Origin: Paralichthys olivaceus | Lineage: Eukaryota > Chordata > Actinopteri > Pleuronectiformes > Paralichthyidae | NCBI RefSeq assembly: GCF_024713975.1 | Contig: NC_091099.1 | Location: forward strand, 14,427,501 to 14,491,500 | Reading direction: 5' to 3' | DNA length: 64,000 bases | Shown: piece after piece, positions 51,689-64,000 of the stretch | Position numbering within the stretch: the stretch's first letter is position 1 | How the letters are laid out: each line of letters begins with the position of its first letter | Notes under the pieces: generated by a model | Told to the model about the DNA's origin: nothing | The model's input: only the letters and a program-made list of their open reading frames with translations | Databases searched by the model: none | Translations under genes and position numbers: made by a program

Positions 51689-54081
51689 CTCAACATTAAC
51701 TTGCCTGTTACTGTCGGTCAAAGGCCTTAAATCTTCTGTGCATTTTAAATCATATACGCTCATGAAATTGCTTCTGAGTGTGCATACCCCTCCTTCATTT
51801 GCTCACAGACAGATGAAAGTATAACTACTTAAAAGGCAAAATTTACCATAATGTCCAAACAAATTATTATCAAATTACATCCTATATCAATTTCTGTTTC
51901 TACACACACACCAGCACAGTTCAATTCTGGATTAGCCAATAGGAATGCTGGATATGAGTCAGCTGGTCACTGCCAACATAAGGTGCCTTAATGGACACTC
52001 TCTGCAGCCTGCACCGTTATAAAGAAGACAACTCACAGAGAACTCTACACAGAACTCTTATTTCTCCTCTCATCTTAAACCTCTGCTCCAGAGATCTGTG
52101 ATGTTAACCTGATTCAAATGAAATATAGTAGCTGTTTAGATGAGACATGTTTGTTCATCTTATGAGTAATATTAAAGATTTTATGTTGTATTTTTCCACT
52201 GAATATTTGTATTTAAAAAAAGATAAGAGCTTGTTAGATTTTGTTAATTAGTTTATTTGTACATGTTCACATGCAAGCTGACTAACACACACTGCTCACT
52301 TGAACATTACTGTATACTGACATAAAGAAATATATATTTTTTTATCACATATATGTATAATTTCACATATTATCAAAATATTTGATTTTTGATAATTCTA
52401 TTGCAATTTATTTCTCTTTCTCTACAGTGTATTTTGTGCCAATATCAATAATTAAATTGTTCACTCTGTCGCTTTGTAAACTGCTTTGTTTGTTTGTGAT
52501 TTTTAAATGTTTTTCCTTACCTAATTAAGCTGAGAAAAAGTACAATAAAGATCATATTTGATCTGTCTAATTGTCTACATATTAAATTATGTAAAACTAA
52601 TTCCTTTTATTGCCAACATTTTAATTTCTTCATGTATGATGTGTGAATAAATATTTGTATTTCTAAATTGAAATTAAACAATGGTTTAAAATGGAGGTCC
52701 AGGGTTTTAGTGTGGGTAGCCCCTGATGTTCACAGTAAAATCTCTGTTGTGTCTTATTTGCCTTGAAGAGAATCTCATTATAATATACAGCATATCTGAC
52801 CAATGCTTTTAAGATTTGTTTTAGTCACTTTTATATCCATTAGTCCTTGTTCTACAAATCTCTCCCTGTTGACTTTGACAGATACACTGTGCTATTGCAC
52901 TTCAAAATATAATTTCAACATTATACAGTAGCTCTAAATGTCTCATCATACGTTGGGTACAGAACAGAACAAAAATAACTCGGAACATGTCACATTTTCC
53001 ATCACTAACTTGAGTTTTCACATGAATTTGTTTCTTGTTTGACTATAATCTTTCCTTGTATTATTCAGCAATAAATTGTATTAGATGTGGGTGGGAGAAT
53101 AAAAAATAGAGCAATCCTACAAGTCATAATACAAGTACAACTTCAACTTGAATCAAGATAAATTGTAAACTGATTAATTCCCTTTTCATTTCACCAGCCT
53201 TTCCGCCTTGAATTAATCGAGAAGCGACAAAGGAACTCAGAAGTGAGCTGTTCCCAGCAAACACAATGCTCCCTGTCTAATGCCCCTAATTTATATTTCT
53301 TAGAGCACAATGTAAACTTAAACAACATGAATGATATTTCCCTGAATGTAAATGCCTATAGACCACCAATGCCAAAGTACCTATGCAATACACCATCAAA
53401 CTAAAGCAACACTTTTATTTTGCTCTCAATGAAATATTACTACGGTAGGCTCACGATAAAGTGAGAGTGAGACAATGCACATAATCCTCTTAGAAGACCT
53501 CAGGTATTATGTATTATGCTGATCCTTTGTGAAGACTTGTCCCGTGTCCTACATAACTCTGTGGCCACTGTTTGCAATAGTTTGGACTTTTGCTTGTGCC
53601 ACAATATCCAGCTGCAGAAATCTGCTTTTTTGGAGACTTTGCTAAATCTTCACTCAGAGGTAAGTCTGCATTTGTGATTAAATTATCATACGACATTGTC
53701 TGTTTATTTTAATCATCATACAGGTTTAATTTCTCTTGGCATGTAAACACTGACTTTGCTTGGTGTTTTAGTTTCTTTTCTGGTGGTTAAGTTGTACACA
53801 TAAAACCATACAATGTGTAAATAATATAATCACGACAGCTTATGCATGAAGTGCATTGCATGGACAATTCAGATGTCTGGAAGCATACATTACTTATCAA
53901 TGATGCTTCTTTAAATTTTTTTCTTCTTTTCCAAGGAGCCGAGGATGTGACATGAATCAGTCCAGTGTAGTTTTGAATTCAGTCCCTCCATGGTGTGCTG
54001 GGGAGCGAGCAGGACTTGTCCTCTACCAAAGCCCATTTATGCAGCTTAATTCGACATAGCCAGTAACTACTTCAGAGGACC
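51689..54081. other. Region between the slc24a1 copies
   Basis: AT-rich, no gene recognised. At about 53938-54081, downstream of an acceptor (TTTTCCAAG|GAGCCG), lies the 5' untranslated part of the second copy; it matches 49215-49320 of the first, so the duplication included this exon. A short GC-richer stretch at 51900-52080 is unassigned. Confidence 0.5.
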
Positions 54082-57000
54082 ATGCATTGTACAAGAAGGA
54101 AGAGGCTGCAGCTGAGCCGGGTTGTGTTTCTCCTCTCTGGGGTTTTCCTCTGCACCCTCTACCAGCTGACCATCAGTGCCAGACTGTACGAGCCTCCACC
54201 GATGCCTCAGATTGGAGACAACTTTGGAGAAGGTTCAACAGAGGGGGGTGATGAGGCTACATTGGAGACTCAGGCACTGGAGGAACCTCCCACTGCAACT
54301 CATGAATTAGAGCCAACAGATCAGACGACGACTGAGGTGCATGTAGTGAAACATCTGGATACAACAACGTCAGATTTGAAAGCATCCACCCCCACTGAAT
54401 ATCCAACACTGACAACCACAAACCGGACTTTTGTGCACTGCATCTTCGTGGCCCCTGAGCCTCCACCAGAGACCCCCACACCAGCTCCAGCTCCTCCTTT
54501 AACCACCATCACTCCAGCTTCTCCTGGTGAGGCTCCACATATTAAAGGAGAATACCCTGAAGATGTTTTTACTATAGAAGACCGCAGACGAGGCTGGGTG
54601 GCCCTCCACATATTTGGGATGATTTACATGTTTGTGTCACTTGCAATTGTGTGTGATGAGTTCTTTGTTCCTGCTCTGGGGGTAATCACGGACAAGTTAG
54701 CCATTTCTGACGATGTGGCAGGAGCCACCTTCATGGCGGCTGGAGGATCTGCCCCCGAGCTTTTCACCTCCTTGATAGGGGTCTTCATCGCCCACAGCAA
54801 CGTGGGCATTGGCACGATAGTTGGCTCAGCAGTTTTCAACATTTTGTTCGTGATTGGAATGTGCGCTTTGTTGTCTCGGGAGGTGCTTCATCTCACCTGG
54901 TGGCCACTCTTCAGAGACGTGTCCTTCTACATACTCGACCTGATCTTACTCATCATCTTCTTCCTGGATAATGTCATAATGTGGTGGGAGAGCATGATGC
55001 TGGTGACCAGTTACTCTCTCTATGTGATCTTCATGAAGTTTAATGTGCAATTAGAACAGGCCTTCAAGAGCCAACTCCACAAACACAAGAATATCGTCAA
55101 AATCATTGCTGTGGAAGAACCTGACAAGGTGAGCACGACTGGGACAAAATGTGATCTGTTGCTATTTGTGATGCTTTCTATATATTTATTGGCAGCATTT
55201 ATGTTGGTGTTTTATCTTGTTAACCTCAAACATTGCACCAAAAAACTGATCCGTGGAGGAGTCTTAGCTCTGTTTAAACTGTAGCATCAACATTCACTGT
55301 GTGTGGCCCTGGTACAGGTGATTGAGGCCTTATTTACACGAGGTACACTAGAGGGCTTTTGTTGGGCTGGATACAGGTTACTATTGGAGCCAGGTCCCCA
55401 ATGAACTAATGTAATTAGTTAATCTGTTTAAAATGCTACTTCACATTAAATATACTGTAGTAGTATTATAGTGTTTTTAATGGGGGGATGGTAATTGTAG
55501 TCAAACAACATTATTAACACATCTCTTTTATTGTCATGTAACACTAACTGAAGTGTGAAACTTCAGTGAAACTGAAAGTTTAACTTCAATGCCTTTGGTC
55601 TATCTCAACCAAGGTTGATTATCACTGATCAAACATTCTTGCATGCAGACAAATGGGGACGATGAAGACAATGCTCCTCCTGCTCAACAGGACAAGAACC
55701 GGTTAAAGGTAAGAAATCAATTAACCATTTGACAAGAAAAAGACAATGAACAATATCTCCAGATTATGTTTGTAATAGCTTCTTACATTTCTGCAGTCCC
55801 ATTTATCTTAGCATCATGCTAAACAAGCCATCATCCATCACATGTAAATGCACTTGTCAAATTAATAGACAGGGCTGACCTCCAGTCTGACAGGATTATC
55901 TAACAGTGGTGTGTCCCTGTCTGTTACTGCGAGTAGCTGTCCTGACCTCAGGCGTCTCTCTCCCCAGTTGAAGCCGTCCCTTCAGCGAGGGGGAAGTTCC
56001 GCTTCCTTACACAACAGCACCATGAGAAACACCATCTTCCAACTCATGATTCACACGTTAGACCCTCTAGGAGAGGGTGAGTACCACGTCGCCATGACAA
56101 CAAGCCTCATGCCTGATAACTACGTGTCTTTTCAACTGGTTTATGACTGTTCTCATAATAAAATAGATTAGTGTTGCAAATGAAGCTGCACTAAGTCCAG
56201 ATTGATACTAAGCAGATAAATACCTCTGCCGGTCTATAGAGGGATCTAGAGGCCCACTGTCAAATATAAAGAAAATTCCCAAATAGAAAACTGTGTTGCA
56301 TACATTTCTTTTAAAATCATATGTATATATATCATTTATTTTGGTCACTGAGTAATTGTCATCATATGGTTCACCACAGCGTTCTGAGTGTGTTTTTCTT
56401 TGTGTGATTGTTCGTAGGGAAATTTATGGATAAGGCTGAGATTCTGAATAATGTGGCTTGCCGGAAGGCAGAGAGCAAAACTCAAGACAAAAGTGAAGGT
56501 AACATGGAAGCATGCGATGGTCATCCGATCCATTAAGCTTTCCGATTCTTCTGTCTGTTGTCTGTGCTGTTTCTCATTAAACCATAGATGAGTCAGGTTC
56601 TGTGACTTTAGAAAGATTAGACGTCTATAAAACATGCCTTCCATCATGTAATAAGATAACTTTGTTTTGCCACCAACAGAAAATGTGTCTTTATCATCTT
56701 TTCATGTTACTTGGTAGAAGGTGGGTGACCTGCACTAGAATATGAAATATATCCATTACATCCAACTATCCATTACACAAGGAATACATCAAGTTCTACA
56801 TGGATAAAATATATTCTATAACTAGAATTTCCCCCTGTAGAGCACATACCTCCACCAAGACAGTCTCCTTAAATTACATCAAGCTGCACCAAATTGCACA
56901 CACTTATAGATATATACACAGATAATAGTAAATGGTCTGTATCTATATAGCCCTTATCTAGTCTTGATGACAAACCTCTTTACATCACAGTTTTGAGGTC

Positions 57001-58826
57001 CAGCATCTTGCTCAAGGACAGGTTCGGCATACAGAGTGGATCAAACCACCGACCTTCTGGTTAGTGGACGACCTGCTCTACTTCCTGAACCCCAGTCCCC
57101 TAAATGTGCTCGATTTTTTTCACCTAGATCAATAAATTTGTTTGGTGAAAATGTAACAGAAAAGAGAGAGAAAGCTCTACCTCACAATATTGAAGAAAGT
57201 GAAAAACGACACCGGAGTTATTTTAGATAGCTGATTAAAAAGCTCCATGGAAACACACTGCATGTTTGGAATTTCTGTTTCAGATGGTGGAGGAAAAGCT
57301 GAGCAGACCAAGGAGCCAGAGGCTGTCGAGAAGAAGGAGCAGACGGAGGACAAGAAGGTAAGCTCCAACCAAATCCTGGTGATTATCACAAAGCCCAGAA
57401 GTCAGTCATTGATGCCTGTAGCTGCAACTTAAAGCCTGTCTGGGCTCCTGTGTTCTTTTGCTGTTATTTCTCTTTTTCACCCAACACGTCAGGAGGATGT
57501 GCCGGCAGGAGATGATGGGTCAGGGGGATCAGAGGACTCTGACAGTGATGAGAATTGCAGCGATGAAGACAGCGATGAGTCCAGTGAAGATGAGGATGAT
57601 GATGAAGAGGAAGATGAGAACGAGGATGAGCCTCTGTCTTTAGAGTGGCCTGACACACGACATAAACAAGCCACCTACCTCTTCCTGCTGCCCATAGTCT
57701 TCCCTCTGTGGCTCACAGTTCCTGATGTTCGCAACCAGGTGAGATACACACACATCTCTGGGATCATCTGTAGGATCTCAGATAACTGTAGACTGACTGG
57801 TTTTGCTTTTACAACAGAAATCCAGAAAATTCTTTGTGATCACCTTTCTGGGCTCCATTCTGTGGATCGCTATCTTCTCCTACCTCATGGTGTGGTGGGC
57901 CCATCAGGTCAGTTACTTAAAACGTATATGATAACATTTTGAGATGAGATTTGAAATTTGCATTTTTAAATAACAAAGCATCTTCCATATAAATGAGTGT
58001 GACCAGAGATAATGCACAAATGCAAATATATTTTTTCAACAAACCCATGAAAAGAGATTACGTAAAATGTTTGTATTTCTCAATAATAAATAAATATTCA
58101 GGAGACATTAAGACATTTTAGAAAACAATCCATACACTTCAAAGCTCAGGCAGGGGTTGTGTGTGTGTGTGTGTGGCATTTTATACAGAACAAATCTGGT
58201 TGGTGCTGGTAATGAAATAAATAATCTGTTTTGTGTTTACGAAGAGTTGTATGAAACTGAAAATCAATTTCAGGTTCCTCTAAAATCTAACTATGAATTG
58301 AAAATCTGTGATTGGTTCCTGTAGGTGGGTGAGACCATCGGCATCTCAGAGGAGATCATGGGCCTTACTATCTTGGCTGCAGGGACGTCAATCCCCGACC
58401 TTATAACCAGTGTGATTGTGGCACGTAAAGGCCTGGGGGACATGGCCGTGTCCAGCTCTGTGGGCAGTAACATCTTTGACATCACTGTTGGGTGAGCTCC
58501 AGTAGCCTGAAAACCTGTTTTTCTTAGTCTTTAGTTTTTACTGTTTCTCTCACTCTGTCACTTTGTTTTTCTAAAGGCTTCCAGTCCCGTGGCTCCTGTT
58601 CTCATCCATGCACGGTTTCGCCCCTGTGGCCGTCAGCAGCAATGGGCTCTTCTGTGCCATCGTGCTCCTCTTCCTCATGCTGCTCTTTGTCATCATCTCC
58701 ATTGCTTCCTGTAAGTGGAAGATGAATAAGGTGCTGGGTTTCACCATGTTCCTGCTCTACTTTATCTTCCTGGTGCTCAGCGTGATGCTGGAGGATCGAA
58801 TCATCATCTGCCCTGTCTCCATCTGA
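54082..58826 (+). CDS. slc24a1: Sodium/potassium/calcium exchanger 1 (NCKX1)
   Basis: Nine coding exons, 707 aa: 54082-55128, 55649-55708, 55968-56076, 56418-56498, 57284-57357, 57493-57738, 57818-57907, 58325-58491, 58577-58826. The family swaps 4 Na+ for 1 Ca2+ plus 1 K+ across the plasma membrane; NCKX1 serves rod outer segments. Seen: leader hydrophobic segment ([20 protein letters not shown]), Pro/Thr-rich extracellular region, first membrane block with alpha-1 [15 protein letters not shown] (Glu226), a cytosolic loop whose end is a long Asp/Glu run (about residues 500-540), then the second block with alpha-2 [18 protein letters not shown] (Asp594) and [18 protein letters not shown]. Much shorter than human (1099 aa), mainly in the outer region and loop. 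Linkage to ints14 and dennd4a supports slc24a1 over slc24a2. Intact. Confidence 0.92.
56829..56930 (-). repeat. Teleost interspersed repeat, reverse copy in slc24a1 intron 4
   Basis: The reverse complement contains 'gtgtgtgcaatttggtgcag', 'atttaaggagactgt' and 'cttggtggaggtatgtgctcta', matching the family at 1-330. Confidence 0.6.
56935..57105 (-). mobile_element. tRNA-derived SINE in reverse orientation
   Basis: Ends with 'ggatcaaaccaccgaccttc..tagtggacgacctgctctac', the complement of a tRNA-like head with A and B boxes; the upstream part has 'ggtctgtatctatatagccc' and 'ttgaggtccagcatcttgctc'. Same family as 30612-30715. Confidence 0.6.
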
Positions 58827-61018
58827 ACAGACGTTCTCCCTGGCTGTTGTACTTTCCAACAACTCTGAACCTTTACATGCATGGGTCACATCAGCATGGG
58901 TCTGGATATCTGAAGAAACACTGCAGAAAGCTGCTGCCAGTGACACTGGTCTCACTTCTTCGCAGCATTACATATACTATTTATACATTTTCTAGACCTT
59001 GTTACATTTTCACTTCCAGTAAAAATGGCAGCTTTTACCTTTTCTATTTAAATCAGCAGATGTAGATCTACTGTCTTATGTAGGGCAGAATGTGCAGTTA
59101 TAGCAATAAAAATGTATATTCTATATTAATAGACAACAATTTTTTCACTGGTTATGAAACAGCATTCACAGAATGAAAATCCAAATCTAGAAAATGGAAA
59201 AATATAGGTTTCTAAATGTAGATTTTGTATGAAATGTAAGTTCACACTTGCTCCTACGACTGTTTTATAACAGTATAGAGAACCTCACTCTTCTCACATA
59301 CACATCCGTTTTTAAAAAACAAGAATAATCATAGAACATATGTTTTGGAAAAAATTACTTTACATCCATTAAAAAATGTGTTTATTCATAAATCAAAGCA
59401 AAGTATAGATCCAGACAGATTTTGTTTTTTAGGTAAAAATCATACAAATTAGTATCTGTGTTACAAATGATAAATAATACATCAAAGACATTGTGTAAAT
59501 TGACAAATAGCGTAAACAACATGTAGACATCAATTGATGTTTTGGTCATCAGTATTTTTTTGTTACTGCGGTTAAAATGCAAATGTGCTTCTGTGGGACT
59601 GGTGATTATTCCGAACAGAAAGCTGTGTCTAATCCAGCATCTTATCATTAGGAGTAACTGTGAAGTTCAGTTCTGAGCCGTGCAGCTGCGTCACGCTGAG
59701 ATCAGCAGGGTTTTTTCAGTTTATAGTGAGAAACAATATCAGCACAGTGAATAAACACATTCATTATTGAACGTGGTCTTGAATCAGGGCAGGTCAGAGC
59801 TGTCGATCACACGTAACAGTCCTGCACTGTCATCTGTTAAATTAACTTTTTTCAACAGTCAGTTTTATTTTAAGTAGCTAAAATGACCATTAACAGTGCA
59901 CTGTTGTCCAAATGTCTAAAACTGACATCTACAACAGAGTGAAAAAAAAATACAAAATACTAGAATCAAATACAATTTCATAAATCTGTTACTAGGTCAA
60001 TACATGAATCTCTATAAAACTTGTGTTGATTAAATCAACAAAAACATTTATTTTATTTGTCTGATATAGTTTGATTGTACCGTTTTTAAGGACATTTATC
60101 CTTGATGGTCCCATATTTCACACATTTTATTTAGTCTTCATTTTAAAAAAAGGTATTGCATTAAAATGAAACATAAATTATTCCTAGAAGTATTACTCCC
60201 TTTTTGTTTTTTTGGTACATTGTACATAAAAATTATACATGAATAAACATTGTGCATATAATGTAAATTAATTGAGTTCTCCCTTTTTTAATTAGAAATT
60301 CTGTTTTTAAATGTTTTGATACTTAAGTCTACTCAGGCATAAGGACATGACCCTGTCAGATTTACAAGGTGCAGATCAGGGGGAATTTCTTTGCTTTTTG
60401 TGAACTGCATGTAATGGAAACATTAGACAGTGAGTCCTGCGGCTGCCAAACAGAAAAGTCACTTAAGTGTCTGCTGCTGGGCCACAGCGTCACATTTCTG
60501 AAAATGAACAGCGAGAGCTCATCTCGTCAAAGTGCTTTGTAAAAACATGAATGTCTAAAAGCTAAGTACATACTGTACACACACACACGCACGCACGCAC
60601 ACACACGCACGCACACACTCAACAACAGTCTTAACAAGGTCACCAGGACCACTGAGAACTTTAGACAACGTGATCATATACTTTGACAAACTTACTCACA
60701 GCTTTAACAGGAATTACAAGTCATAAAATAGACTGTATATTAACTGTATATATAACTGACTATAGTTATACTGAAAATACAGTGGAATTTCAAATATTTA
60801 CAAACACAAGTACTGTCCCATCATGCCTCTTAGCTCTATCAGTATAAGAAGCTGCAGTAGCTTTACATTAAGTGTAAAAGTTGTGCTTTAAAGAGCTCTG
60901 TGCCTCAGCCTGGTGAGATGGTCCTGAGTCTGAAGATCAGTCCAAAATAAAAGATAGAAAAGAAAGCAGTGACCTCAGTTGAGGGAGAAACGTCCTGGGA
61001 CAGAAGAAGAGAAGTAGT
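58827..61018. other. Convergent 3' UTRs of slc24a1 and dennd4a
   Basis: A plus-strand AATAAA near 59105 would end slc24a1. On the minus strand the complement of 'gtgtttattcat' near 59380 gives AATAAA for dennd4a, implying a 3' UTR of about 1.6 kb. No additional gene is seen. Confidence 0.5.
60576..60618. repeat. (CA)n/(CGCA)n microsatellite
   Basis: CA repeats interrupted by CGCA units, within the likely dennd4a 3' UTR. Confidence 0.9.
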
Positions 61019-63724
<2,706 letters not shown>

Positions 63725-64000
63725 CTGAAAGAAGACACACCTTTTTAAAGAGGCCACAGGGATAAATGATGTTGGGTCTGAGTTTGTGAAAGTGCTGTTC
63801 AGGAAAGTACCTGACAGCAAAACAGACTGGTGGGGCCAGGGGAGGCCTTTTTTTTAATTTCTTTTTTTTTTAAACTAGTTACTAACAACACTACCAATAA
63901 ATTAAATTTCAGAGGAAAGACAATCTAGCATAAGAGAGCATGGACATTATGCCTAATGGTATTATTCAGCATAAAATCATGATTATCATTTAAAGTGTTT

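Overview
The window is vertebrate nuclear DNA, almost certainly from a percomorph-type teleost fish. It has compact multi-exon genes with GT-AG introns, proteins close to human but fish-like in detail, and typical teleost repeats (a Tc1-like element, a piggyBac-type MITE, tRNA-derived SINEs, LINE tails, many TG/TA microsatellites). Every recognised protein-coding gene has its human counterpart on chromosome 15: ARIH1, C15orf39 and PPCDC from 15q24, and HACD3, INTS14, SLC24A1 and DENND4A from 15q22. Exon limits below were read by eye from splice sites and reading frame.

Layout. 1-4.6 kb: repeat-rich intergenic DNA with LTR-like fossils. 4.86-16.2 kb (+): arih1, a complete RBR ubiquitin ligase in 14 coding exons. 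19.9-26.3 kb (-): a C15orf39-family gene with its noncoding first exon near 29.6 kb; its last exon encodes a Spindlin-type (Spin/Ssty) Tudor-like domain not present in human C15orf39 as I recall it. 29.9-35.4 kb: gene-free and repeat-rich. 35.5-38.9 kb (-): ppcdc, head-to-head with hacd3 (39.1-42.3 kb, +), with 284 bp between the start codons. 43.1-47.6 kb (-): ints14, tail-to-tail with hacd3. 49.3-51.7 kb and 54.1-58.8 kb (+): two tandem slc24a1 (NCKX1) copies. 61.0-63.7 kb and beyond the edge (-): the 3' end of dennd4a, convergent with slc24a1.

The genes do unrelated housekeeping or specialised work: ubiquitin ligation, coenzyme A synthesis, very-long-chain fatty acid elongation, Integrator, photoreceptor Ca2+ extrusion and Rab activation. 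They are linked by old synteny rather than by one pathway. The most notable observations are: (1) the Spin/Ssty domain joined in frame to the C15orf39-like protein, with an alternative 35-nt exon that would instead end the first ORF two bases before an ATG; and (2) the upstream slc24a1 copy, which is nearly identical to its neighbour over about 600 bp except for a 48-bp island exactly on the alpha-1 ion-binding motif, where the key acidic residue is replaced by lysine.
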